Source: Listeria monocytogenes
GTDB lineage: Bacteria > Bacillota > Bacilli > Lactobacillales > Listeriaceae
Reading direction: 5' to 3'
Assembly (NCBI RefSeq): GCF_041765605.1
Contig: NZ_CP168900.1
Span: 698,001 to 762,000, forward strand
Length of the DNA: 64,000 bases
Shown piece after piece: positions 33,429-41,948 of the stretch (within the stretch, counting starts at the first letter, position 1; every line of letters begins with the position of its first letter). The translations under genes and the position numbers were made by a program. The notes under the pieces were generated by a model. That model ran no database searches, was not told where the DNA came from, and saw only the letters and a program-made list of their open reading frames with translations.

Positions 33429-34215
33429 TGAAACGTGGTTAATTCCATATAGTGATTTGCTGACACTTTTACTTGCGCTATTCATCGTTCTGTTTGCCTC
33501 CAGTTCCGTTGATGCTAAGAAGTTCGAACAAATGGGAAATGCATTTAAGAAAATTGTAGAGGAAGGCGCGGCAGGCAATCAAGCATATGTATCCAAAGAA
33601 AAAGGACCAGATGATCCCAATGTGAATGCAGTCTTGAAGGCGATGGAAGAGCAAGATAAAAAGAAAGAAGCAACTGAACAAGAGAAAGCCAAAAAAGCAG
33701 CAGCGGCCTTACTTAAAAAGCAAAACGAAGAAAAGATTGAAGCCTTTAAAAAACAAATTGATAGCTATATTGCAGCAGAGAATTTAGGAACGAAAATGAC
33801 GACGAAGTATTCGGATGAAGGGCTTTTGATAACTATCCGTGATGATATTTTATTCCAGTCGGGAAGTGCAGAATTAACTGCAGGAAAACGCGAGATTGCC
33901 AAAGAAATCGGCGAACTTTTTGCGCAAGGAAAAGGAACGATGGAAGGGATTGTTTCTGGACATACCGATAATGTGCCAATAAGTACCTCGATTTATTCTT
34001 CCAACTGGGAATTAAGTGTCGCGCGTGCCGTTAATTTCATGGAAGCAATCATTCAAGAAAACAGCGAAGTAAACCCAGGCGAGTTCAGTGCTCGTGGTTA
34101 CGGGGAATTCAGACCCGTCGCCAAAAATGATATCGCAGCAAATCGCGAAAAAAATCGGCGTGTAGAAATTATGGTACGCCCAATTAATCGCGATACGCTT
34201 GATGAAGATGAGTAG
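33388..34215 (+). CDS. motB: MotB, stator subunit with OmpA-like peptidoglycan-binding domain
   Basis: I choose GTG 33388 (MAKRRKKPQEE, ribosome binding site GTGGAGG), giving 275 residues; the longer frame lies inside motA. A basic N-terminus leads to one membrane helix containing the ion-binding Asp23 (YSDLLTLLLALF), a plug region, a charged linker of about 80 residues and an OmpA domain (GHTDNVPI, SARGYGEF, NREKNRRVEI). It anchors the stator to peptidoglycan. Confidence 0.95.
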   Translation: MAKRRKKPQEEHVDETWLIPYSDLLTLLLALFIVLFASSSVDAKKFEQMGNAFKKIVEEGAAGNQAYVSKEKGPDDPNVNAVLKAMEEQDKKKEATEQEKAKKAAAALLKKQNEEKIEAFKKQIDSYIAAENLGTKMTTKYSDEGLLITIRDDILFQSGSAELTAGKREIAKEIGELFAQGKGTMEGIVSGHTDNVPISTSIYSSNWELSVARAVNFMEAIIQENSEVNPGEFSARGYGEFRPVAKNDIAANREKNRRVEIMVRPINRDTLDEDE

Positions 34216-34725
34216 GTGAAGTGTTTGCAACTTTTTTTAAGCGGTTCGCATACGTTAACCGATTATGACAAGCAAGAAATACAAGCATACCTCGAAAAAT
34301 TTGCACCAGTGAACCACATTCACTTGCTTTGTTATAAGTCGATTGAAAATGAAGTTTTACAATTTTTCTTGAAAAAAGAACATCTGGCTCCGCGACTTTC
34401 GATTTACACTTTTGCGCCGAAAGAATGTTTGCCAGAGCCGTTTCTTTCGACAATAGATTACCTAGAACGCTTAGGCAGTAGCTATCAGTCATTTGGTTAT
34501 TTCGATACGGTGATTGCTAAGCCGACTTATGAGAAATTCTTAGCACAAATTGTTAGTAAAATGGATTTGGTTTGTTGTTTTTATAACGGGGATAAGCCGA
34601 CTGATGTGATACCAGTCGATGTCGCGAAATCGTTCGATGTGCAAAGTATGATTTATGATTTGCCAAAAGCGAAGAAACATCTACTGCACCGAGCGAGCAG
34701 CGATAAAATAAAATTAGTGAATTAA
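34216..34725 (+). CDS. conserved flagellar-operon protein, unknown, about 169 residues
   Basis: It starts at GTG 34216 directly after the motB stop, or at TTG 34225, which has a better spaced AGGTGAAG. The soluble protein has Rossmann-like alternation (LQLFLSGSHTLTDYD, HIHLLCYKSIENEVL, YTFAPKE, DLVCCFYNGDKPTDVIPVDVAKSF). The pattern suggests a nucleotide or sugar-nucleotide fold, but no diagnostic motif is present. It lies directly before gmaR, so a link to glycosylation or MogR control is possible. Confidence 0.55.
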   Translation: MKCLQLFLSGSHTLTDYDKQEIQAYLEKFAPVNHIHLLCYKSIENEVLQFFLKKEHLAPRLSIYTFAPKECLPEPFLSTIDYLERLGSSYQSFGYFDTVIAKPTYEKFLAQIVSKMDLVCCFYNGDKPTDVIPVDVAKSFDVQSMIYDLPKAKKHLLHRASSDKIKLVN

Positions 34726-34747
34726 TTGATAGAAAGAGGGAAGATTC

Positions 34748-36661
34748 ATGCGGCCGTTAATTTCGATTTGTATGATAGTCAAAAATGAAGCACATATTTT
34801 AAGACAAAGTTTAGCGTCTTTTAGAAAATTTACAGAAGAAATCATTATTGTAGATACAGGTTCCACTGACGAAACCAAGGAAATTGCACAAGAATTCACT
34901 GATTTTGTCTATGACTTTGAATGGACTGGCAACTTTTCTGATGCAAGAAACTTTGCGGCCAAACATGCAACGGGAAAATGGATTTTAGCGATTGATGCAG
35001 ACGAATGTTTGGAAGAAGAAAGTTATCGCAAATTAGAAAAACAGTTAAAATCACCAATCGAACCAATTCAAATGGCGCAAATCATTAGCTTCACAGGGGA
35101 AAAAGGGCGAGTGACAACAACGAATCAAATGGCGCGGGTTTATAAAAATGACGGAACGATTTGCTTCCGTGGCGTCATTCATGAACAACTAGAAGCGGTA
35201 GACAAACACCCGATTGCAGCTGGGGTTGCTGAAGTAAAAATTTATCATTATGGCTATATGACGGAGATTGTCGAAAAACAAGACAAATCAGACCGTAATT
35301 TACGTTTATTAGAAAAAGAAGTAAAAAACAATAAAAATAGCGGATTCGTACATTTTAACATTGGGCAAGAAATGAACCGACTTGGTAATAAGAAGGAAGC
35401 GCTGAAAGAATTTTCCGAAGCGTTCCGACTACGTGATCACAATCACTACATTTGGGCGAAACTAAGTGCTTATCATATTGCCGAGCTGCTCGAACAAGAA
35501 AAACGCTATGATGAAAGCTTGGCCATTATCGAAGAAGCAAGAATCATTTGGCCAAACGTACCAGAATTCCCACTAAAAAAAGCTAATATTTTATATGTGA
35601 ATCACCAACTCGAGGATGCGAAAGAAATTTATCAAAGTCTGCTAGAAAATACAGCAATTGACTACCAACCAATCGTGCTTTACGAAGCAACAAATTTCAT
35701 GCCACACAAAATGCTCGGAACGATTTACTTAGAAGAAAAAGATTACACGCGCGCGATGACTCATTTTTCTAAAGCTTATGCGGAAAATAGTTCTGATTAT
35801 GGTGTGATGTTCCAAATGATTATGCTGCTTAGCAAATTCCATCAACCAAAAGAAATTTTTGCCTTTATGGAACGTCATCACTTTATCTCTAGCACAGAAA
35901 CTGGTTTGCGCTTACTCTCGATGACAACACAACAAGGCTACGCAGAATTATCTGAACTAATTGTTCAATCACTGACTGATGTGTATCCGCCTGTCGCAGA
36001 AGCAACAGAGGTGAAGATTGCAACGATTCGTAATGTCTTCCCGGTAATTAGCGAGTCGGCTATTTTATTCGGCATTAAGGAAGAACTAATTGATGCGGCG
36101 GACTTATGTTTGTGGCATTACGAAAATCCACAATTACCAATCGAACGTGTCATGAAAAATAGTGATGTTGGTGACATTTATGACTTTATCTTTGAAAACG
36201 GTCCACGAATTAGCAAGAAACGCTATTTATTTGTATTAGAGCGGGCGATTGCACTTGGAAAAGGCGAGTTTGCTGATTACTTATTGGCGCTTCGTAACGT
36301 TTACCATGACAGCATTAACAGCCACATTGCAGATTTATTTTTCCAATATGATTTTGCTGATATCGCGCTCGATTTCTACAATATCGTTGATGCGGACGAA
36401 GTGACGAAGCAAGGTTATATTAACCTAATTAATTATTTAGTAGATGCCGAAGTACTGGATGAGGCACTTGCGATTGCAGAACGTGGCATCGATAATTTTA
36501 GTACTGATTTCCGCTTTTACCTTTGGACAATCAAAATTGATACCGAAAACCGCGCGAATCGAATTAGTGAGGCAATGGACGAATTTCCGAATAACCGCTA
36601 TTTAGCAAAACTGTTGGATGAAGTGACCATGCTTCAAGACACTGTTACAAACAATCGATAG
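34748..36661 (+). CDS. gmaR: GmaR, flagellin glycosyltransferase and MogR anti-repressor
   Basis: The 637-residue protein has an N-terminal GT-A family 2 glycosyltransferase domain (ISICMIVKNEAHILRQ, VDTGSTDET, DxD at about residues 83-85 in AIDADECLEE) and about 400 residues of TPR-like helices. In L. monocytogenes GmaR adds GlcNAc to flagellin and, at low temperature, binds MogR and lifts repression of motility genes. Its position within the MogR-repressed operon creates positive feedback. Confidence 0.95.
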   Translation: MRPLISICMIVKNEAHILRQSLASFRKFTEEIIIVDTGSTDETKEIAQEFTDFVYDFEWTGNFSDARNFAAKHATGKWILAIDADECLEEESYRKLEKQLKSPIEPIQMAQIISFTGEKGRVTTTNQMARVYKNDGTICFRGVIHEQLEAVDKHPIAAGVAEVKIYHYGYMTEIVEKQDKSDRNLRLLEKEVKNNKNSGFVHFNIGQEMNRLGNKKEALKEFSEAFRLRDHNHYIWAKLSAYHIAELLEQEKRYDESLAIIEEARIIWPNVPEFPLKKANILYVNHQLEDAKEIYQSLLENTAIDYQPIVLYEATNFMPHKMLGTIYLEEKDYTRAMTHFSKAYAENSSDYGVMFQMIMLLSKFHQPKEIFAFMERHHFISSTETGLRLLSMTTQQGYAELSELIVQSLTDVYPPVAEATEVKIATIRNVFPVISESAILFGIKEELIDAADLCLWHYENPQLPIERVMKNSDVGDIYDFIFENGPRISKKRYLFVLERAIALGKGEFADYLLALRNVYHDSINSHIADLFFQYDFADIALDFYNIVDADEVTKQGYINLINYLVDAEVLDEALAIAERGIDNFSTDFRFYLWTIKIDTENRANRISEAMDEFPNNRYLAKLLDEVTMLQDTVTNNR

Positions 36662-36673
36662 GAGGCCAGTAAT

Positions 36674-37582
36674 ATGACAGAAGAAAAAGGAATTTTACTA
36701 CAAAGTGGAACAAATGAATTGGAAATTGTTACATTTACTGTTGGCGAAAACTTATTTTGTATTAACGTTTTAAAAGTGAAAGAAATTATTCATCCGCTAG
36801 AAGTGACGCCCGTGCCAGATTCGAACCCGGCAATTGAAGGCGTTTCCCAAGTCCGCGGCGAAATCATGCCAGTTGTGAACCTTGCTCGTGTGATGAAATT
36901 GCCAGAAATCGAACCAGAAAATACGAAATTCATTATCACAGAACTAAACCAAATGAAAATCGTTTTCCGTGTCGATGAGGTTCATCGTATCCAACGTATT
37001 TCGTGGGAACAAATTGAAGAACCAGAGAAACTATCGATTGGCTTAGAAGAATTAGCAGTTGGAATCGTGAAGCTAGATGGTAATCTAGTGCTCTTACTTG
37101 ATTATGAAAAAATTATTTACGAAATTAGCGGAAATGCTGATTTTGCTGTCACAGGTGAAGACCGTATGGCGCGAAAAGTAAATCGTGAAGAGAAGACAAT
37201 CTTTATTGCCGAGGACTCACAAATGCTGCGCCAACTGCTTGAAGATACGCTTCATGAGGCCGGTTATACAAATCTGCAGTTCTTTGCAAATGGTCGCGAA
37301 GCACAAGAACATATTTTCAAATTGCTCAAAGAACAAAAAGAACAAACATTTGAAAATGTTAACTTATTAATTACAGACATCGAAATGCCACAAATGGACG
37401 GACATCATTTAACAAAAGTAATCAAAGAAGATGAAATTGGTCGTGAATTGCCAGTGGTTATTTTCTCTTCATTAATTACAGAAGATCTGGAACATAAAGG
37501 CGCTGGTGTCGGAGCTGATGCGCAAGTAAGTAAACCAAATATCCATCAACTTATTAATATTTTAGATGAGCTAGTTTTATAA
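36674..37582 (+). CDS. cheV: CheV, CheW-receiver coupling protein
   Basis: The 302-residue protein has a CheW domain (residues about 15-160, with VKEIIHPLEVTPVPDSNPAIEGVSQVRGEIMPVVNL) fused to a receiver domain (residues 175-300, with phospho-acceptor Asp in LLITDIEMPQMDG and a lysine in VSKPN). It couples receptors to CheA and takes part in adaptation. No cheW lies in the window, so CheV may be the main coupler. It ends at a strong terminator. Confidence 0.95.
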   Translation: MTEEKGILLQSGTNELEIVTFTVGENLFCINVLKVKEIIHPLEVTPVPDSNPAIEGVSQVRGEIMPVVNLARVMKLPEIEPENTKFIITELNQMKIVFRVDEVHRIQRISWEQIEEPEKLSIGLEELAVGIVKLDGNLVLLLDYEKIIYEISGNADFAVTGEDRMARKVNREEKTIFIAEDSQMLRQLLEDTLHEAGYTNLQFFANGREAQEHIFKLLKEQKEQTFENVNLLITDIEMPQMDGHHLTKVIKEDEIGRELPVVIFSSLITEDLEHKGAGVGADAQVSKPNIHQLINILDELVL

Positions 37583-37637
37583 AAAGAAGTGTTTGGACAA
37601 CTTTTCTGTTCAAACACTTCTTTATTTTATTTTAAAA
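37583..37637 (+). terminator. terminator of the export/motor/gmaR/cheV operon
   Basis: AAGAAGTGTTTG (37585-37596) pairs with CAAACACTTCTT (37612-37623). Its T-rich tail merges with the first MogR box of the flaA promoter (37625-37637). Confidence 0.9.
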
Positions 37638-37751
37638 AATAATTTATAAAAACGTAAAAATGTTGATATTAAGCCAATTTTCCATTTTTATATAAATAAA
37701 AACAACTTATTTTTACATTTTTAACAAAAAACATTTGATTTTTTAAAAAAA
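37625..37751. promoter_or_regulatory. three MogR boxes upstream of flaA
   Basis: Perfect TTTT-N5-AAAA matches lie at 37625-37637, 37718-37730 (TTTTTAACAAAAA) and 37739-37751 (TTTTTTAAAAAAA). A one-mismatch copy lies at 37685-37697. The last box covers the end of the -35 and most of the spacer of the flaA promoter. Confidence 0.8.
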
Positions 37752-37763
37752 TGAAGATATAAT
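37735..37763 (+). promoter_or_regulatory. flaA promoter, sigma-A type
   Basis: TTGATT (37735-37740), 17-base spacer, TATAAT (37758-37763). A sigma-D-type TAAA/GCCGATAA promoter is not seen, in line with MogR-based control. Confidence 0.85.
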
Positions 37764-37818
37764 AAAGCATATAGAGAAGAGAAGTCTTTTCTAAACCGAA
37801 TGTAGGAGGGAAACACAA

Positions 37819-38682
37819 ATGAAAGTAAATACTAATATCATTAGCTTGAAAACACAAGAATATCTTCGTAAAAATAACGAAGGCATGACTCAAGCGCAAG
37901 AACGTTTGGCATCTGGTAAACGTATTAACAGTTCTCTTGATGACGCTGCTGGTCTTGCAGTTGTTACTCGTATGAACGTTAAATCTACAGGCTTAGATGC
38001 AGCAAGCAAAAACTCATCCATGGGTATTGACTTGTTACAAACAGCAGATTCAGCTCTTAGCTCCATGAGTTCAATCTTGCAACGTATGCGTCAATTAGCA
38101 GTACAATCTTCTAACGGTTCATTCAGTGACGAAGATCGTAAACAATACACTGCTGAATTCGGTAGCTTGATCAAAGAACTTGATCACGTTGCTGACACTA
38201 CTAACTACAACAACATTAAATTACTAGATCAAACTGCTACAGGTGCTGCTACTCAAGTAAGCATCCAAGCGTCTGATAAAGCTAATGACTTAATCAATAT
38301 CGATCTTTTCAATGCGAAAGGTCTTTCTGCTGGAACAATCACTCTAGGTAGTGGTTCTACAGTTGCTGGTTATAGTGCATTATCTGTTGCTGATGCTGAT
38401 TCTTCTCAAGAAGCAACGGAAGCTATTGATGAATTAATCAATAACATCTCTAACGGTCGTGCGCTTCTAGGTGCTGGTATGAGTCGCCTTAGCTACAATG
38501 TATCTAACGTGAACAACCAATCCATCGCAACTAAAGCGTCTGCTTCCTCTATTGAAGATGCAGATATGGCTGCTGAAATGTCCGAAATGACTAAATACAA
38601 AATTCTTACACAAACATCTATCAGCATGCTTTCTCAAGCAAACCAAACACCGCAAATGTTAACTCAATTAATTAACAGCTAA
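37819..38682 (+). CDS. flaA: FlaA, flagellin
   Basis: The 287-residue flagellin has conserved N-terminal D0/D1 helices (MKVNTNIISLKTQEYLRKNN, RLASGKRINSSLDDAAGL) and C-terminal ones (TKYKILTQTSISMLSQANQ), with a short central D2/D3 region rich in Ser/Thr where GmaR-type glycosylation occurs. Sequence matches my memory of L. monocytogenes FlaA. TAGGAGG ribosome binding site. Codons are strongly biased, as expected for an abundant protein. It is monocistronic, ending at the terminator at 38722. Confidence 0.97.
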   Translation: MKVNTNIISLKTQEYLRKNNEGMTQAQERLASGKRINSSLDDAAGLAVVTRMNVKSTGLDAASKNSSMGIDLLQTADSALSSMSSILQRMRQLAVQSSNGSFSDEDRKQYTAEFGSLIKELDHVADTTNYNNIKLLDQTATGAATQVSIQASDKANDLINIDLFNAKGLSAGTITLGSGSTVAGYSALSVADADSSQEATEAIDELINNISNGRALLGAGMSRLSYNVSNVNNQSIATKASASSIEDADMAAEMSEMTKYKILTQTSISMLSQANQTPQMLTQLINS

Positions 38683-38720
38683 TAACATATCAAATTCATT
38701 TATCGAACATTGTTTACCCT

Positions 38721-38757
38721 TAGCCTCTCGTCACCCCGGACGAGGGGCTTTTCTTTT
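38721..38757 (+). terminator. flaA terminator
   Basis: AGCCTCTCGTC (38722-38732) pairs with GACGAGGGGCT (38739-38749), followed by a T-rich tract. Confidence 0.9.
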
Positions 38758-38832
38758 TATTTATAAAAATATTTTTGGATTACAAATAGGGCACAGCGCC
38801 AAAGTTAAGCTAGTTAACTATTTTTTGAATAA

Positions 38833-38923
38833 TTTTATTATAAAAAACGGATATTTTTTAAGAAAAAGGTAGAAATTGTCCTATTTTTATTATAAAATGA
38901 TATTATGCGATTTTTTTAAAAAA
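38833..38923. promoter_or_regulatory. four MogR boxes upstream of cheY
   Basis: Perfect TTTT-N5-AAAA matches lie at 38833-38845, 38854-38866, 38885-38897 and 38911-38923, with centre spacings of 21, 31 and 26 bases. They overlap the likely cheY promoter (TTGTCC at 38876-38881, -10 near 38899-38906). Confidence 0.8.
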
Positions 38924-38956
38924 TATTTATAGGTATAGGAATGGGAGTTGTATTTT

Positions 38957-39316
38957 ATGTTGAAGTTGTTGATTGTCGACGATGCAATGTTCATGCGTAC
39001 GATGATTAAGAATATCGTGAAAGATAGCGATTTTGAAGTAGTTGCAGAAGCGGAAAATGGACTGGAAGCAGTGAAAAAGTATGATGAAGTAAAACCTGAT
39101 ATCGTGACACTGGATATTACGATGCCAGAAATGGATGGCTTAGAAGCACTTGCACAAATTATGGCAAAAGATCCATCAGCAAAAGTAATTATGTGTTCGG
39201 CGATGGGCCAACAAGGTATGGTTGTAGACGCCATTAAAAAAGGTGCCAAAGACTTTATCGTAAAACCTTTCCAAGCGGACCGGGTTTTAGAGGCGTTAGA
39301 AAAAGCAGCTAAGTAG
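38957..39316 (+). CDS. cheY: CheY, chemotaxis response regulator
   Basis: The start is ATG 38957, 9 bases after GGGAG; the TTG at 38948 is rejected. The 119-residue receiver protein has Asp8/Asp9, the phospho-acceptor Asp53 in VTLDITMPEMDG, and Lys in FIVKPFQ. CheY-P binds FliM and the FliY side of the switch. First gene of the second large motility operon, with cheA 19 bases downstream. Confidence 0.95.
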   Translation: MLKLLIVDDAMFMRTMIKNIVKDSDFEVVAEAENGLEAVKKYDEVKPDIVTLDITMPEMDGLEALAQIMAKDPSAKVIMCSAMGQQGMVVDAIKKGAKDFIVKPFQADRVLEALEKAAK

Positions 39317-39335
39317 AGAAATGGAGGTGGATAGC

Positions 39336-41192
39336 ATGACTACAAATATGTTAGACCTGTTTATAGAAGAAGCTTCAGAACATTTACAGGCGCTAAATGA
39401 TAATCTGTTACAGCTTGAGAAAGACCCGACGAACGGTCAGTTAGTAAGTGAAATTTTCCGTTCAGCACATACATTTAAAGGGATGTCCGCAACAATGGGC
39501 TTCCAACAGGTGGCTGATTTAACGCATGCAATGGAAAATGTACTAGATGAGGTACGCAATAATCGATTGGCTGTAACAGAACATTTGGTAGACATTATTT
39601 TTACATGTACATCTCATTTGGAAACAATGGTTTCGGATATCCAGCACGGCGGACAAGGCGCGGCGGATATTTCGAAAACCGTAGCTGACTTAGAGGCGCT
39701 TTTACATCCAGAACAAGAAACAGATTTGGCAATTGAGAAAACGTACCGCATTCAGATTCAAATTGAAGAAGCAGCTATTTTGAAAGCAGTGCGGGCGGTA
39801 ATGTGTTTAGAGCGACTTGCAGAAATGGGGATTATTTCAGAAACTTTGCCAGACAGAGAAGCGATTGAGCTAGAAGAGTTTGAGCAGTCATTCGAAGTAG
39901 TCCTAGAGTCGGCGCAAACAAAAGAAAAAATCGAAGCGGTTATTCTAGATATTTCTGAAATTGAAAAAGTGATTGTGACAGAAGAAGTGGAAGAAGTTCA
40001 GGTTATTGAACCAATCAAAAAAGCCGCAAAACAAACAACCAAACGATTAGAAAATAAAACCATTCGTGTACAACTTGAAAAAATCGAAAAGCTAATGAAC
40101 GTTTTTGAAGAAAGCGTCATTGAACGGGCGAGAATTGATGAAATCGCAGAAAAAACGAATAACAAAGAATTGATGGAACACTTAGGACGATTCAGTTCCA
40201 TCTCCAAAGAAATTCAAAACGGCTTACTAAATATGCGTATGGTGCCAGTGGACAGTGTGTTCAATCGCTTTCCAAAAATGGTGCGCACACTAGCCAAAGA
40301 ATTAGGTAAGAAAATCGACTTAGTGATTGAAGGCGCGGATACGGAAGTCGACAAAATCGTCATTGATGAAATTGGCGACCCACTTGTTCACTTAATCCGT
40401 AATTCAGTAGACCACGGAGCTGAAACAGTCGAAGTAAGACGTAAAAATGGGAAAAATGAAACCGCCACAATTAATCTAAAAGCTTTCCATAGTGGGAACA
40501 ATGTCGTGATTGAAATTGCGGATGACGGTGCGGGAATCAATAAACGTAAAGTGTTAGAAAAAGCAATTGCGAAAAATGTCGTTACAAGAGCAGAATCAAC
40601 CAAAATGACGGACGCGGAAATTTTTGATTTATTATTTGATTCCGGTTTCAGTACCGCGGATCAAGTATCCGATCTTTCTGGTCGAGGCGTGGGACTAGAT
40701 GTTGTCCGTAATACGATTCTCAAAATCGGCGGGAAAATCAGCGTGGAATCAAGTGAAAACGCTGGTTCGACGTTCCGAATTGAGATTCCGCTGACATTAT
40801 CGATCATCCAATCGATGCTCGTTGCAACATCAGAACGTCGCTATGCTGTACCGCTGGCAAACGTGGCCGAAGCCATCACGATTAATCCTGCAGACATTCA
40901 ACACGTTCACGGCAAAGACTTAATCAACTACCGTGAAACCATTATCGAAGTACTCGACTTAGGCGAATGCTTCCATGAAACACCTTTGAATGACACGGAT
41001 GAATTACTATTACTCGTCGTGAAAAATGCCAAGCGAACTTTTGGACTTATTATTAAAGATATTATCGGTCAACGGGAAATCGTTTTAAAAACACTTGGTG
41101 GCTTTTTCAGCGAAAGTCAGATTGCCTTTTCTGGAGCAACGATTTTAGGCGATGGTCGTGTCGTATTAATTTTAAATTTAGAAACATTTTAA
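39336..41192 (+). CDS. cheA: CheA, chemotaxis histidine kinase
   Basis: I use ATG 39336, after ATGGAGGTGG. The 618-residue protein has P1 with phospho-His45 (RSAHTFKGMSATMG), a short P2-like CheY-binding region, P3 dimerisation helices, P4 kinase domain (N-box HLIRNSVDHGAE, G1 ADDGAGI, G2 GRGVGLDVV) and a P5 CheW-like domain. Receives signals through CheV or CheW and phosphorylates CheY. Confidence 0.95.
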   Translation: MTTNMLDLFIEEASEHLQALNDNLLQLEKDPTNGQLVSEIFRSAHTFKGMSATMGFQQVADLTHAMENVLDEVRNNRLAVTEHLVDIIFTCTSHLETMVSDIQHGGQGAADISKTVADLEALLHPEQETDLAIEKTYRIQIQIEEAAILKAVRAVMCLERLAEMGIISETLPDREAIELEEFEQSFEVVLESAQTKEKIEAVILDISEIEKVIVTEEVEEVQVIEPIKKAAKQTTKRLENKTIRVQLEKIEKLMNVFEESVIERARIDEIAEKTNNKELMEHLGRFSSISKEIQNGLLNMRMVPVDSVFNRFPKMVRTLAKELGKKIDLVIEGADTEVDKIVIDEIGDPLVHLIRNSVDHGAETVEVRRKNGKNETATINLKAFHSGNNVVIEIADDGAGINKRKVLEKAIAKNVVTRAESTKMTDAEIFDLLFDSGFSTADQVSDLSGRGVGLDVVRNTILKIGGKISVESSENAGSTFRIEIPLTLSIIQSMLVATSERRYAVPLANVAEAITINPADIQHVHGKDLINYRETIIEVLDLGECFHETPLNDTDELLLLVVKNAKRTFGLIIKDIIGQREIVLKTLGGFFSESQIAFSGATILGDGRVVLILNLETF

Positions 41193-41201
41193 GGAGGAAC
41201 C

Positions 41202-41504
41202 ATGATGGAACAAGTATTTCAAGTAGAACTTCCTGAATGGGAACCGAAAGAACCGAGCCAAGAAGGACGCGAAAAAGGCTCTATCCGCCAAGTAGACAAC
41301 ATTGGCGTTAACTTAATCGTCCGCCTTGGAAAAAAAGAAATGCCAGTAGGGGATATCGCCGAGTTAAGCATTGGCGATGTCCTCGAAGTGGAAAAGAAAC
41401 CTGGCCACAAAGTCGAAATTTTCCTCGATGAAAAGAAAGTCGGCATCGGTGAAGCTATTTTGATGGACGAGAACTTCGGAATCGTTATTTCAGAAATCGA
41501 CTAA
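41202..41504 (+). CDS. FliN-like SpoA-domain protein (first copy)
   Basis: The 100-residue protein has a variable N-terminus of 30 residues and a SpoA/FliN domain (VNLIVRLGKKEMPVGDIAELSIGDVLEVEKKPGHKVEIFLDEKKVGIGEAIL). Two adjacent ATG codons follow AAGGAGGAACC. It could form part of the switch C-ring or act with another SpoA protein at 44688 and the SpoA tail of FliY. Its exact role, switch or export regulation, is unclear. Confidence 0.8.
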   Translation: MMEQVFQVELPEWEPKEPSQEGREKGSIRQVDNIGVNLIVRLGKKEMPVGDIAELSIGDVLEVEKKPGHKVEIFLDEKKVGIGEAILMDENFGIVISEID

Positions 41505-41522
41505 AGAAAGAGGGCAAGTGAT

Positions 41523-41933
41523 TTGAAGCAAGAGGCTTACAACGCAGTGAAGATGAAAGTGGACCAAGAGAAAACGGCCATTTTAAAGGAATTGCAATTA
41601 TTACTATCCAAACGGGAAAAAGTCGTAGAAAAATTAGCGCACGAAAAAGAAGTCTATTACTCGAGAACGAAAAAAGAAAGACTCCAAGTGGCGGTATTAG
41701 CCGGAAGCATGCAACTAGATGCTTTCTCGCCGAGCCGCATTCAACAAATGGAGCGAGAAATTCACCAAATTAGCCAGTACATTAAAAGCAATGAACAAAT
41801 CTTAGAGCAACTTGAGGAAAAAGGGAAACAGGCCAAAAAAATGTACGATGACACACGAAAAAAATGGCAACAGCTTGAAAATAAAAGAGAAGAACAAACA
41901 TTACGCGATTTAAAAATGGTGCTATTAAAGTAA
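41523..41933 (+). CDS. FliJ-like coiled-coil protein
   Basis: TTG start after AGAGGGCAAG. The 136-residue protein is almost entirely coiled coil and highly charged, the profile of FliJ, the ATPase-complex stalk and export chaperone escort. FliJ is usually encoded after fliI, where none is found in this window. This gene directly precedes the FliK-like gene, as fliJ does fliK in many genomes, so it is a plausible displaced fliJ. Sequence identity alone would not prove it. Confidence 0.55.
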   Translation: MKQEAYNAVKMKVDQEKTAILKELQLLLSKREKVVEKLAHEKEVYYSRTKKERLQVAVLAGSMQLDAFSPSRIQQMEREIHQISQYIKSNEQILEQLEEKGKQAKKMYDDTRKKWQQLENKREEQTLRDLKMVLLK

Positions 41934-41948
41934 AAGGGAGGAAAACGC

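Noticed and set aside
37640-37818. Sigma-D-type promoter for flagellin
   Set aside because: No TAAA-N15-GCCGATAA pattern; a sigma-A promoter overlapped by MogR boxes explains the region.
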